Positions 43,883 to 53,442 of a DNA stretch of 64,000 nt are shown piece after piece. Below the pieces are notes generated by a model, which did not search any database, was not told the DNA's origin, and worked only from the letters and a program-made list of their open reading frames with translations. The translations under genes were made by a program, and so were the position numbers. Within the stretch, counting starts at the first letter, position 1, and every line of letters starts with the position of its first letter. Source of the stretch: Shimia ponticola (lineage in GTDB: Bacteria; Pseudomonadota; Alphaproteobacteria; Rhodobacterales; Rhodobacteraceae); assembly GCF_007995215.1 (NCBI RefSeq), contig NZ_VCDK01000003.1, positions 434,001-498,000 on the forward strand, given 5' to 3'.

Positions 43883-45157
43883 TCAATCCTGCAATGCGTT
43901 CTGAAACGCCGCAAGGAATGGCGAAACTAGGTAGCTGGCAAGTGTCGTTTCACGCGCCGCCAATGAGATCGACACCGGCATGTCCTCACTCAAACTGACA
44001 TCCGCCAGAGCGTCTTGCACCAAAGCCAAAGCATCCCCTTCGAAAGTCGCGCGCCCTTCATAGCTGATCGGCTGCCCCGCCTCATCCAAGTTTGCACGTG
44101 GCGATATGGCGGTCACACGCACGGTGATATTGGGCATCGCCCTCTGAGGCAGGCTTGGGATCACCAGCTTGCCTGTCATGCCGGGCGTGACCTGATCAAT
44201 TTGATGCGGGGGAATGTGAAACGCGACATGTGGGCGTTCCAGAGGTTGGGCAAGGCTAACGAGCGAAGCCCCGCGTTGGACATACATGTTCTCGCCCAGG
44301 AAATGCATCTGCGTCACGGTTCCGTCGCTGGGTGCGAGTATGACAGCCTTGGAAATGCGATCCTCCAATTCGACGATCCTTGGTTCAAGCTCGTCCAAAA
44401 CAGACAGGTTCGCCTCACGCTTTGCTGCAAGCTCGACCTTGAGGGCCAGCGCAGCAGCATCCGCTTGCGCCTTGGTCTGTCGCGCCTGATCCCGAAGAGC
44501 CAGCAAAGAGGCAAGGTCAGACTGCACTTCACCTTGGATGATTAAGAGCCGTTCTGCCTCGGCCTCTTGTTCAGTCTTGGGAACAAGGCCTTGCTGCGCC
44601 AACCGGTCCTGCCGTCCAAGGCGCGCGCGCATCAGGTCTGCCTGCTGGCGCGCCACTGTCACCTTTTGATCCAAAACTGTTGCCTGTTCGCGCAGGCTAC
44701 GTGCGCTTTCTGATTTGGTTTTGTGCTGCCCAGCAGTCAGCTGATGCTTCAGCTGCAGAGCAGCGCCGGCACCAGATTGCGGCATTGATAGAAATGCGTC
44801 TTCATCTGCAAAGAACGCATCAATCGCGGCGTTTTCGGCTTGGATACGTTGACGCCGCGTGCGCAGGCCCTGCAAAGCCGCGCGATCCAGCCTGTCATCC
44901 AATCTGAGCAGTATGTCACCCGCGCGCACCCGCGCATGTTTTTGGATGTAAACCGCAGTGACCTCTCCGCCATAAGGATGTTGCAGTTCCAATGTCGGCT
45001 GCGCGGACACAATGGTGCCGCTTACATGGATCGTTGTTGCCAAGGGGGCCATCACGGACCAGACGACAACCATGATAATAAAGGCCGCAACAACTGCGCT
45101 CGCACCGAATAGCGGCCGCGTCACCGAGCGTGGCAAAGTATCCGACAAATCGCTCAA
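43883..45157 (-). CDS. Type I secretion membrane-fusion protein (HlyD family)
   Basis: 424 aa. One N-terminal membrane helix (about 20-40), then HVSGTIVSAQPTLELQHPYGGEVTAVYIQKHARVRAGDILLRLDD (lipoyl-like half), a long alpha-helical hairpin (about 90-275, Gln/Ala/Arg-rich coiled coil) and KAVILAPSDGTVTQMHF with a C-terminal beta-barrel. It bridges the ABC exporter and an outer-membrane TolC channel, which is not encoded here. Overlaps the ABC exporter gene by 4 bp and is the last gene of the RTX-ABC-HlyD operon. Confidence 0.93.
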   Translation of the reverse strand: MSDLSDTLPRSVTRPLFGASAVVAAFIIMVVVWSVMAPLATTIHVSGTIVSAQPTLELQHPYGGEVTAVYIQKHARVRAGDILLRLDDRLDRAALQGLRTRRQRIQAENAAIDAFFADEDAFLSMPQSGAGAALQLKHQLTAGQHKTKSESARSLREQATVLDQKVTVARQQADLMRARLGRQDRLAQQGLVPKTEQEAEAERLLIIQGEVQSDLASLLALRDQARQTKAQADAAALALKVELAAKREANLSVLDELEPRIVELEDRISKAVILAPSDGTVTQMHFLGENMYVQRGASLVSLAQPLERPHVAFHIPPHQIDQVTPGMTGKLVIPSLPQRAMPNITVRVTAISPRANLDEAGQPISYEGRATFEGDALALVQDALADVSLSEDMPVSISLAARETTLASYLVSPFLAAFQNALQD

Positions 45158-47241
45158 TTGATTGCACTCCCGCTCTGGCGCGTGGAATTGGCCTCGCGCG
45201 GTACGCCGCCTTGCATGGCCACCCGAAACACAGTTGCGTCCTCGGCTGACGACACCTCAAATCGTTGGCTGAGCTTGCTGACCGTCGCCAACGCCGCCTC
45301 TTCGGGAGTAAGATCGCCCAAGAAAGTATCTGACGTCTGCATCCGTGCGCGCACGGTTTCCAGCGTTGTTGCCGTTTCGGACCCGTCCGGTCCGGTCATC
45401 TGCAGCTCGCAATGCGTGTCATCGACAAAGGTAAAGGAAAACCGCGCATGGCGGAGTTCATCCTTTGGGGCTGCGGCGCGCGCCAGATTGAAAAGCTCGG
45501 TCGCAATCAGTTGCGCCTTTTGCGAAAACTCGGCGTCGCTGGCCCGTGTGAATTGCGCATCGACCCAGTCCGACAAATCCTGCAACGCGGCTTCAAGCAG
45601 CGGCAGTTCGATGTTTCGGTTGTTGGCGCCCAAACGACCGAGAACCTCGGCCCGCGGTCCCAAGTCGACGCAACGCCCATGCTCAATCCGCATGACCTTG
45701 TCGGCAAGCCCCATGATGCCCGAGCGATGTAGCACCATCACAATCGTTGTTCCGGCGTCTTTGAGCCGCGCCAGTGTCTGCGCGAGAGCACGTTCCCCGT
45801 CCGCATCCAAAAGCGCGTTCGGCTCATCAAGAAAAAGATACTTTGGCGTGTTATAGACCGCGCGGGCCAAGGCAATGCGATGTGCCTGCCCTGCCGACAA
45901 CATATGCGCATCGGTCCGCAAATCCGTGTCATAGGAGGCGGGCAAAGCCGAGATCAGACCATGCACACCCGCAAGCTTGGCAGCAGTCAAAACCTTGCTG
46001 TCATCGCGCGGCATGGAGAAACACGCGATGTTTTCCGCAATTGTGCCGGGCAAGAGCGCCGCGTGTTGCGGCACATAACCGGTGGCCTGATAAAGTGTTG
46101 CTGCAGACAGTGCCTTGACCTCGCTTTGATCAAGAAAGACCGCCCCGATCGGTGCAGGCTCTGTGCCTGCCATTGCAGCCAGCAAGGTGGATTTTCCCGA
46201 TCCCGAAGCCCCCACAATGGCAAGGCATTCCCCTGCCTTGAGCCTGAGCGAGATGCGATCAAGCCGCGGAGGCGCACCACCGCCGCGTGGCACGACAAGC
46301 GTATCTGCAGTCAACTCGCCGCTGAACTCCGAAACTTCGGTGACCGTGCCTTCTTTCGTCGCTGGCATCGCCACCAAGGCACGGAAGCTGTTCAAGGATG
46401 CTTTGATCTGCGGCATTTGGGTCAGAATGCCCTCGATTGTGCCGTATCCCTTAGCCAGAATAATGGATGCAGCAATCATGCCGCCCGCTGACAACAGATC
46501 AGCGGTCACAAGATAGGCACCGAGACCCAAGGCCAGAACCTGTCCTGCGCTGCGCACGAATGAAGCCAAACCGGTATTCATACTCAGCGCCGCTTGCCGC
46601 GCATCAAGATGTTGATGCCGCTGACTTTGAAGGTTAACGAACCGCTGACGCAAGTTGTGGGCGATCATCGCCACGCCAGCGCGCACGCCAAACTGGGACG
46701 CATCCGTCAGAACCTCTTGTTCTTGCGCGGCCAATTGCCCTGCAGCGCGCTCCTTGGGCTCAACCAACAACTTTGCCAGCAGCCGTCCCGCGCCCGCCAT
46801 CAAAACCATCAACAAGAGCAAAGCCACAAAGCTTGGATGCACAAACCAAAGCGCAATCAGAAACACTGGCATCCACGGCAGGCTCAAAGCAGCGATGGCA
46901 GCGCTTCCGCTCAGAAAACGCGAAAACTGAGCGACGTCTTCGATCACGCTCTGGGGCTGGCTTTGCTGCGGCAATAGAGCCGCTGTCGCGCCCACACGTT
47001 CTGTCCATCTCGACAGTCTGCCAAGACACAGATCGCGTGCGCTTTCGACCATAGCTTGCAGCGCGAGTGCGCCAAGCGCGAGCAATCCAAGCAACAGAAG
47101 CGTGGCTGTGTTTCCGCTCGGAATGACCCGGTCGAGCACCTGCATCATAAAGAGCGGGCTGACCAGTACACCCAAGTTCGTCACAAGGCTGAACACCAGC
47201 AGTGGCAAAGCCAACCGGTAAAGCTGAGAATAAGCATTCAT
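45154..47241 (-). CDS. Type I secretion ABC transporter (PrtD-like) with extra C-terminal domain
   Basis: 695 aa. Membrane domain about 1-300 (helices near 10-35, 45-65, 115-160, 230-265), ATPase domain about 310-535 with Walker A GASGSGKS (344-351), LSAGQ (448-452), Walker B YLFLDE (468-473) and switch LHRSG. PrtD-type exporters normally end near here, but about 150 further residues follow (545-690), including KAQLIATELFNLARAA and FEVSSAEDATVFRVAMQ, which hint at an RsbW-like ATPase/anti-sigma fold. It exports the RTX protein encoded 25 bp upstream. The adaptor gene overlaps the 3' end. Confidence 0.9.
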   Translation of the reverse strand: MNAYSQLYRLALPLLVFSLVTNLGVLVSPLFMMQVLDRVIPSGNTATLLLLGLLALGALALQAMVESARDLCLGRLSRWTERVGATAALLPQQSQPQSVIEDVAQFSRFLSGSAAIAALSLPWMPVFLIALWFVHPSFVALLLLMVLMAGAGRLLAKLLVEPKERAAGQLAAQEQEVLTDASQFGVRAGVAMIAHNLRQRFVNLQSQRHQHLDARQAALSMNTGLASFVRSAGQVLALGLGAYLVTADLLSAGGMIAASIILAKGYGTIEGILTQMPQIKASLNSFRALVAMPATKEGTVTEVSEFSGELTADTLVVPRGGGAPPRLDRISLRLKAGECLAIVGASGSGKSTLLAAMAGTEPAPIGAVFLDQSEVKALSAATLYQATGYVPQHAALLPGTIAENIACFSMPRDDSKVLTAAKLAGVHGLISALPASYDTDLRTDAHMLSAGQAHRIALARAVYNTPKYLFLDEPNALLDADGERALAQTLARLKDAGTTIVMVLHRSGIMGLADKVMRIEHGRCVDLGPRAEVLGRLGANNRNIELPLLEAALQDLSDWVDAQFTRASDAEFSQKAQLIATELFNLARAAAPKDELRHARFSFTFVDDTHCELQMTGPDGSETATTLETVRARMQTSDTFLGDLTPEEAALATVSKLSQRFEVSSAEDATVFRVAMQGGVPREANSTRQSGSAIN

Positions 47242-47266
47242 GATCCGGACGTGCCCCCGCCACCCG

Positions 47267-49714
47267 TCACAGGATGAAGTTGCTCTCGTCCAGGTCCTCT
47301 GCCTCTACCGACTTAAGGAATAGGCGGTCGCCTGCATCGCCACCACCCAGCGCAGCAAGGTTGATTTCGGTGGCCCAGCCTTTGTCGGACATCACGGTTT
47401 TGAGGTCGTCATAATCGATGCCATAGGCAGACAGATCAATCTGGTCATGATCGGTTTCAAAGTCGTGGATAATATCCTGACCGCTGCCGCCGGACACGAC
47501 AAACGTGTCCGCGCTGTTGTCGCCGCGCCAATGGCCGCCCCACATGTGGTCATTGCCTGCTCCGCCTTCGATCACGTCGCGGCCTGCCCCACCGACCAGT
47601 TTGTCGACGCCATCGCCGCCGGAAATGACATCATTGCCGCCGCCGCCGTGCATGTAATCCCTGCCCGCGTCGCCAGACATCGTGTCGTCGCCCGCCTGCC
47701 CCAGCATTTTGTCATCACCATCGCCGCCGGACATGACGTCATTGCCGTGGTTTCCAAACATGCGGTCGGACCCTTCGTCACCAAAGAGCGTGTCTTCGCC
47801 CTGCCCGCCATGCATTCGGTCATCGCCAAAACCGCCATGCATCTCGTCATCGCCCGAGCCGCCACGCAATCTGTCATCTCCGCCCTCCGAGGGGGTCAGC
47901 TCTGGACTGCGTAAAAGCACCGCTGCATCCGCATCGATGTCGGCGAAGGTGTCCACGGCGCGGGGGTCCATCGTGCCGTCGTTGGACGACGTGCTTTCTG
48001 CCTCGGCCATGAATTCGGAATAGGCTTGGTCTGTGTCCCAGTTCACGTTGACGCGAAAAATTCCACCCTGCGCGCCGGTGCTGGCATCCAGATCATGATC
48101 GCCACGGTTGAGACCGTAATAAAGCGTGCCATCCCCATCCATAAAGACGGCTCCATAAGCCCCCTTGGCCATCCCGGATTCCATTGTGTCGCCATAGAGC
48201 GTTCCGGTGATTGGGACTTCCTTGAATGTTGGCTGCCCGCCGTTTTGCACGGTTGCAACATCAATCTGCACAACCTTGCCCGCCTCACCGTTACGACCCG
48301 GCGACACCACAGCATAGAAATGCCCATCCTGCGCATTAAAGGCGAGGTCGTAGGTCCGATCCGTGAACAGACCGTTGGGCAGGTTGTAGTGATCAATGAC
48401 CGGATTGCCGTCAGCGTCCAAATTATCGATATCAACCACGCTGATGCGATCCAGTGACGAATGAAATGTCCAAAGGTTGCCGCTGGCGTCAAAGTCGCCA
48501 ACGTAGTCGGCGTAAACCCCGTCGCCCACGCGGAAGGATGCGCCGCTTGCGTCGATCATCACGATGTCCGAATTCGACACAGGGTTGCCAAGACTGTCAA
48601 AGCCAGCCGATTTTGCGACGCCATAGATCAGGTCATCTTCGACGTTAAAGCCAACAGCATTGACCTTGAATCCAGCCCCCGAGCCCACATCGACATATTG
48701 CTGGCTGTCGACATCAAAGGCTTTCAGTTGCCCACCTATTACTTGATAGAGCGTCGACTGACCTGGCGCAAAGGCGTCGACAGGCACCTCTTGCCCACCG
48801 ACCTCAACAGTTTTTTCGTAGGATGCAATCGGGCCGCTGAAATCATAGAGGTCGTTCACCTCCGGCTCGACGGCGCGGAAGGATAGCTCGCCTTGGCTGC
48901 CCGCGCTGACGACATCGACCTCGTATCTTTGGTACGCGCCTGATGTCGTCTCAATGGTGTCCACAACCTCGCCGTTCCAGAGCACCTCTACCGCACCAGT
49001 CGAATACCCCGCCGACAGGTTTGCAGCCAATTCGAAGGCGATCGTGTAGCTTTCCCCGGCCACGGTCCCCGCTGATTGTGAAATCTGTGACTGACCATCG
49101 ATGTCGGTGAATTGCCAGCCAGATGCGTCCCCATAGTCGGCAAATGACGTCGCTGAACGGTCGGTGTTGGATAGCAGATTGCTGTCATTCAGATCGCCAT
49201 AGATGACGTCGTCACCCGCGCCGCCATTGATCAGATCGGCGCCCATGCCGCCTTCGCCATAGTCATCACCGCTGCCAAGGTTCAAGGTGTCGTTGCCGTC
49301 TTCGCCAAAAGCGCGGTCGTCATCCGACCCTGCGTTCAAACGGTCATTGCCCGCGCCACCAAACAACGTGTCGTTGCCCCGGTTCCCAAGCAAAACATCA
49401 TTGCCTGCGCCCGTGCATATGACGTCATCGTAGGCTGGAGTGCTACTGAGATCGGTGACGACAACCGCCGCTGCGTCGTAGACCCATTCACCATTCACAT
49501 AGGTCCATTCGGCACCAACCATATCACCGGCAGCGAGATCGTTTCCTGCGCCAGTGCTGATGTCATCGCTGCCCGCGTTGCCATTCACGCGATCCGCATT
49601 GTCCAACTGCTCGCTCAGCGTGCTGCCATCATCGCCCTGATAGCCATCGACGATCTGGTCATCGCCTGTTGAGCCAACAAAGTTCGCGTCCGCGTTACGG
49701 TCGGTATCAGACAT
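47267..49714 (-). CDS. RTX calcium-binding protein, type I secretion substrate
   Basis: 815 aa from ATG 49714 with AGGGA upstream (a GTG one codon earlier is the alternative). Two blocks of GGxGxD-type nonapeptides: an N-terminal one (about 90-175, e.g. GAGNDVLLGNRGNDTLFGGAGNDRL) and a C-terminal one (about 620-750, e.g. GGSGDDEMHGGFGDDRMHGG). Between them lies a segment of repeated beta-strands (about 310-600: LYQVIGGQLKAFDVDSQQYV, LIYGVAKS, LYYGLNRGD) that looks like a beta-propeller (DUF6923-like). The end, DTFVVSGGSGQDIIHDF... and a final FIL, fits a C-terminal export signal. No protease motif. First gene of the T1SS operon. Confidence 0.9.
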   Translation of the reverse strand: MSDTDRNADANFVGSTGDDQIVDGYQGDDGSTLSEQLDNADRVNGNAGSDDISTGAGNDLAAGDMVGAEWTYVNGEWVYDAAAVVVTDLSSTPAYDDVICTGAGNDVLLGNRGNDTLFGGAGNDRLNAGSDDDRAFGEDGNDTLNLGSGDDYGEGGMGADLINGGAGDDVIYGDLNDSNLLSNTDRSATSFADYGDASGWQFTDIDGQSQISQSAGTVAGESYTIAFELAANLSAGYSTGAVEVLWNGEVVDTIETTSGAYQRYEVDVVSAGSQGELSFRAVEPEVNDLYDFSGPIASYEKTVEVGGQEVPVDAFAPGQSTLYQVIGGQLKAFDVDSQQYVDVGSGAGFKVNAVGFNVEDDLIYGVAKSAGFDSLGNPVSNSDIVMIDASGASFRVGDGVYADYVGDFDASGNLWTFHSSLDRISVVDIDNLDADGNPVIDHYNLPNGLFTDRTYDLAFNAQDGHFYAVVSPGRNGEAGKVVQIDVATVQNGGQPTFKEVPITGTLYGDTMESGMAKGAYGAVFMDGDGTLYYGLNRGDHDLDASTGAQGGIFRVNVNWDTDQAYSEFMAEAESTSSNDGTMDPRAVDTFADIDADAAVLLRSPELTPSEGGDDRLRGGSGDDEMHGGFGDDRMHGGQGEDTLFGDEGSDRMFGNHGNDVMSGGDGDDKMLGQAGDDTMSGDAGRDYMHGGGGNDVISGGDGVDKLVGGAGRDVIEGGAGNDHMWGGHWRGDNSADTFVVSGGSGQDIIHDFETDHDQIDLSAYGIDYDDLKTVMSDKGWATEINLAALGGGDAGDRLFLKSVEAEDLDESNFIL

Positions 49715-49839
49715 CACACATCCCTTGGTCCTGAGAACGAAATCAGGGCCAAGGCCTAGAGGCGATGCCTTAACGCGCCGTTATGCCAAGCAGGTGGTTC
49801 GCGAAAAATTGGTTTTACGGTTAAGAGGCGCTGAACAGG

Positions 49840-52221
49840 TCAAAAGGTTGCGGAGTGCAAATCCCGCACCAAGAAACGCGCCTGCCGATCAACGTCTTGC
49901 GGCGTGAATGTGATGACCCGTTCTTCTCCTGGCAGAAGCGGAAAGGCGTTGTCTGAGAACCGCCCTGCAATGTCGGCCTCGACGGCCACAAACAGGGCAA
50001 GGCCCTCGGCCCGCAGTGTCAGGGTGGTCTCTTCATTGTGCGAGACGCGCATTTCAATCTTCGGAGCGGACAGGTTGTAGGCCTTGAACGGACGCGGCGC
50101 ATAGCATTCTGTCCACTCCGTTCCGTCGGCGTCTGTCCACCGAAGGTGCAACAGTTCTTCATCCGAAATCGGGTCCAAGAGGATCGGATCACTGGCCGCG
50201 TTTTCAGCCAGCTGCATAGAGCCATCGAACAGAACACGCGTTGCCCCGTGGGTTGTCATGGCGGTCACGGTGACTTGGGTCTCCACGTCATCGGGATGAT
50301 CGTTGACCATGTGCAAAACTGGACCCTGATCACTTGGGACAATCGTCGCAAGAACGGGCGCATAGAAGCGTCGCGCCATGTGATGCAACAGCTTCCATCC
50401 CCCGCCATAGTCCAAAGAAGCCCAAGAACAGACTGGCCACGTATCATTGAGTTGCCAGATCAATGTACCCATGCAGTGCGGTCGCAGACTCCGCCAGTAG
50501 GTGACAGCGATTTGGATCGCCAGCGCCTGTTGGACCTGCGAAACATAGACAAAATTCTCAAAGCTGGTCGGGAACCGGAAGTAGCGGAACATCGTCTCGG
50601 CAATCCGCGCGTTGCCGCCCGCGTTCTTCTGATGGCTTTCCATGACCGGGGCCGCGATGTTGAAGTCGGATGGGTCGGCAAAGCCGCGCACGACATCCAT
50701 CGAGGGGTAAGACTGAAATCCGAACTCTGAACAAAACCGGGGCTTCACATCGCGGTAGTGTTCGAAGTCACGGCCTTCGTGCCAAACCGACCAAAAGTGC
50801 ATGTCGCCCGCACTGTCATCATGCCACGCATCGCCGAATGACAATGGTCCAGGGGATGGTGATGACGGCCACCAATTCACCTCTGGATCAACAGATTTCA
50901 AAGCCATCTCAATGGATCGGTTCAGCCGATCATAGGCCACGAGGTAGCGGTCACGGTCCTCGACGCTTTCTTTGTACCACGTCAGCGCGCCGATCAGTTC
51001 ATTGTCGCCACACCAAAGCGCCAGCGATGCGCGGTGTTGCAAACGGCGTGCGTTATCGACGACTTCGCGTGTGACCTCGTCGAGGAAAGCATCGTCGGCA
51101 GGGTACAGCGAACAGGCGAACATAGCATCCTGCCAGACCATGATCCCCAACTCGTCACACAGGTCGTAGAAGGCATCGTTTTCATACCAGCCGCCGCCCC
51201 AGACGCGGATCATGTTCATATTTGCGTCGACCGCAGACTGCAGCAAATCGCGCAAGGCGTCTGGGTCGGAATTGCCCGGAAGGGCATCCTGCGGAATCCA
51301 GTTTGCGCCTTTGGCAAAGACCTCGCGACCGTTGACCCGGAATAGGAATGACCGTCCAATCTCGTCGGGTTCAGACACCAACTCGATGGTGCGCAAGCCT
51401 ACGTTTCTGGTGGTTTGTGCCGCGTCACATTCGATGCTCAACTGATGCACGACCGATGCAGGTGCGTCGCCCCGTTGACCCGCGGGCCACCAAAGCTCGG
51501 GATCATGGATTTCGAAATCAAAGGTTGTCCGATCCCCAGAAATCGCGCCGCTTGCGGTCTGACCGCACAGGGTGGCTTTGGCGACCTCTGGCATACCTTC
51601 GAGCAAAGCCGTGACACGGACTTTTGCCAATCCGGGTTCATGATCCTGATGCACCAACACGTCCGCAATGCGGACCGGAACCACCGGCTCTAGGTGCAAG
51701 TCGCCATAGATACCGGATGGCATGAGCGCCGCGTTCCAGTCCCACCCAAAATCGCAGGCGGGCTTGCGCAGCATATTCCCGTTCGGGACAGGGTAGTTCT
51801 TGGTGTAAGGCACAAAATACGGCTGTGCCTCTTGGCGCGCATTGGCAATCCGCGTCGGCGAGTGAAAGGTGATGCTGATCTGGTTCACTCCAACACTCAG
51901 CACGTCGGAGACATCCACGCGATACCGGCGAAAGGCGTTTTCCGCCTCTAGCACCGCCTGATCATTCACACGGACGGTTGCGACGGTATCCAATTGCGAC
52001 AGGCACAGGACCTGCGCCTTTTCAGTTACTTGGAACTCGCGGGTCACCGTCCAGTCACGGTCAGCAATCCAGCGAACATCGTATTCGTTTTGACCCCAGT
52101 ACGGGTCGGGGATCAGGTTTGCCTTCGCGAGTGTGCTGACGATGTCACCGGGTAGCGACATTTGACAGGCATAAGACTTCGTTTCGTCCTGAAGCGACCA
52201 TTCACCAGCGAGATTAATCAT
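49840..52221 (-). CDS. Beta-mannosidase, glycoside hydrolase family 2
   Basis: 793 aa, no signal peptide, so cytoplasmic. GH2 order is kept: sugar-binding domain (about 1-180), immunoglobulin-like domain (about 185-285), then the barrel. The acid/base Glu408 is in W-C-G-D-N-E, the WCGGNE-like motif of beta-mannosidases, and the nucleophile Glu499 in C-S-E-F-G-F-Q-S-Y-P. GANWIPQDALPGN and NMIRVWGGGWYENDAFYDLCDELGIMVWQD are typical of the family. It would cleave imported beta-mannosides to mannose. It lies downstream of the sugar ABC transporter on the same strand, 141 bp away with two hairpins between. Confidence 0.92.
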   Translation of the reverse strand: MINLAGEWSLQDETKSYACQMSLPGDIVSTLAKANLIPDPYWGQNEYDVRWIADRDWTVTREFQVTEKAQVLCLSQLDTVATVRVNDQAVLEAENAFRRYRVDVSDVLSVGVNQISITFHSPTRIANARQEAQPYFVPYTKNYPVPNGNMLRKPACDFGWDWNAALMPSGIYGDLHLEPVVPVRIADVLVHQDHEPGLAKVRVTALLEGMPEVAKATLCGQTASGAISGDRTTFDFEIHDPELWWPAGQRGDAPASVVHQLSIECDAAQTTRNVGLRTIELVSEPDEIGRSFLFRVNGREVFAKGANWIPQDALPGNSDPDALRDLLQSAVDANMNMIRVWGGGWYENDAFYDLCDELGIMVWQDAMFACSLYPADDAFLDEVTREVVDNARRLQHRASLALWCGDNELIGALTWYKESVEDRDRYLVAYDRLNRSIEMALKSVDPEVNWWPSSPSPGPLSFGDAWHDDSAGDMHFWSVWHEGRDFEHYRDVKPRFCSEFGFQSYPSMDVVRGFADPSDFNIAAPVMESHQKNAGGNARIAETMFRYFRFPTSFENFVYVSQVQQALAIQIAVTYWRSLRPHCMGTLIWQLNDTWPVCSWASLDYGGGWKLLHHMARRFYAPVLATIVPSDQGPVLHMVNDHPDDVETQVTVTAMTTHGATRVLFDGSMQLAENAASDPILLDPISDEELLHLRWTDADGTEWTECYAPRPFKAYNLSAPKIEMRVSHNEETTLTLRAEGLALFVAVEADIAGRFSDNAFPLLPGEERVITFTPQDVDRQARFLVRDLHSATF

Positions 52222-52280
52222 GATCGCATCACCTTTCGCGCGGAGGCCTGAGTTTAAGTGCCGGGCACTGGAAACGAGGC

Positions 52281-52314
52281 GTCGCGCCAGTCCGCCCCCA
52301 CGAACTGGCGCGAC
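52281..52314 (-). terminator. Hairpin between the ABC ATPase and beta-mannosidase genes (first)
   Basis: GTCGCGCCAGT (52281-52291) and ACTGGCGCGAC (52304-52314) form a perfect 11-bp stem with a 12-nt loop. Oriented between two minus-strand genes and directly adjacent to the second hairpin at 52316-52337. Confidence 0.55.
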
Positions 52315-52315
52315 T

Positions 52316-52337
52316 GCGCCAGCCCTCAGGCTGGCGC
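52316..52337 (-). terminator. Hairpin between the ABC ATPase and beta-mannosidase genes (second)
   Basis: GCGCCAGCC (52316-52324) and GGCTGGCGC (52329-52337) pair perfectly over 9 bp with a 4-nt loop, 25 bp after the ATPase stop codon in its own direction. No T-run on the minus strand. It may stabilise the transporter transcript or attenuate read-through to the mannosidase. Confidence 0.55.
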
Positions 52338-52362
52338 TATTTGAAAAGGCGTGGGCTAAAGG

Positions 52363-53436
52363 TCAGAGCCTCAGCTCGCTCGCCGCATCAAAGAAGTTCG
52401 CCTTGGCCGGATTGATCCCGATTTCGATCTGGTCACCGTCGGCAATCTTCATCTGACCGTCCAGCCGCACGCGCAGGCGCTTGCCCGCAAAATCGGCCCA
52501 GATCAGCGTGTCGGACCCCATCGGCTCGACCAGTTCTGCGGTGACAGTTGTCCGGTAGGCCGCGTCTTCGACGTCGCGGCCCGAGGCCACGTGTTCGGGA
52601 CGGATGCCCATGATCGCCTTGCCGTCGATCTGGCCTCCTGTGAAGTCATAACCTTCGGTCGGAAGGTTGACGTCACCCATCACAAACCGCCCACCTTTCA
52701 ATTCGCCATCAAAGAAGGTCATGGAAGGCGACCCAATAAAATCGGCCACGTATTTATTGACGGGGCGGTTATAAATCTCATCCGGGCTGGCCAGCTGCTG
52801 GATCACCCCACCCTTCATGATGGCGATCCGGTCGGCCAAAGTCATGGCTTCCACCTGATCGTGCGTCACGTAGATCATGGTGTTTTTCAGATCGCGGTGC
52901 AGTTCCTTCAACTCCACCCGCAAGTCCGCGCGCAGTTTCGCATCAAGGTTGGACAGCGGTTCATCGAACAGGAACACGTCCACGTCCCGCACGAGCGCGC
53001 GGCCGATCGCAACACGCTGGCGTTGACCACCAGACAGCGCGGCAGGTTTCCGGTTCAGAAGCGGCCCAATCTGCAAAATCTCGGCTGCCCGATCCACGCG
53101 CCTGCGGATCTCATCTTTGGGCACCTTGGCGTTTTTCAGGCCAAAGCTGAGGTTCCCCTCAACGCTCATCTGCGGGTAAAGCGCGTAGGACTGGAAAACC
53201 ATTCCGATGCCGCGTTCGCTGGGTTCCGCCCAGGTGACGTTATTGCCCTTGATGTGGATTTGCCCACCGGTGATGTCGAGAAGACCGGCGATGCAATTCA
53301 GCAGTGTCGACTTCCCGCAACCGGACGAGCCGAGCAAAACAAGGAATTCACCATCGTAGATATCAAGGTTCAGGCCCTTCAGGACATCAACGGCCCCGAA
53401 TGACAGATCAAGGTTCTGGATGCTGACTGAGTGCAT
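52363..53436 (-). CDS. Sugar ABC transporter ATP-binding protein (MalK/UgpC/MsmK type)
   Basis: 357 aa. Walker A GSSGCGKST (36-44), signature LSGGQRQRV, Walker B VFLFDEP with the D-loop LSNLDAKLR, and switch VTHDQVEAMTLADRIAIM. The C-terminal regulatory OB-type (TOBE) domain has IMGIRPEHV and the late GSDTLIWADF. It energises the two permeases 6 bp upstream. Sugar transport by this ATPase class is typical; specificity comes from the binding protein. Confidence 0.94.
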   Translation of the reverse strand: MHSVSIQNLDLSFGAVDVLKGLNLDIYDGEFLVLLGSSGCGKSTLLNCIAGLLDITGGQIHIKGNNVTWAEPSERGIGMVFQSYALYPQMSVEGNLSFGLKNAKVPKDEIRRRVDRAAEILQIGPLLNRKPAALSGGQRQRVAIGRALVRDVDVFLFDEPLSNLDAKLRADLRVELKELHRDLKNTMIYVTHDQVEAMTLADRIAIMKGGVIQQLASPDEIYNRPVNKYVADFIGSPSMTFFDGELKGGRFVMGDVNLPTEGYDFTGGQIDGKAIMGIRPEHVASGRDVEDAAYRTTVTAELVEPMGSDTLIWADFAGKRLRVRLDGQMKIADGDQIEIGINPAKANFFDAASELRL

Positions 53437-53442
53437 CTTCTT

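Noticed and set aside
46594-46977. Plus-strand frame inside the type I exporter gene
   Set aside because: Antisense to conserved ABC membrane-domain coding; no independent support.
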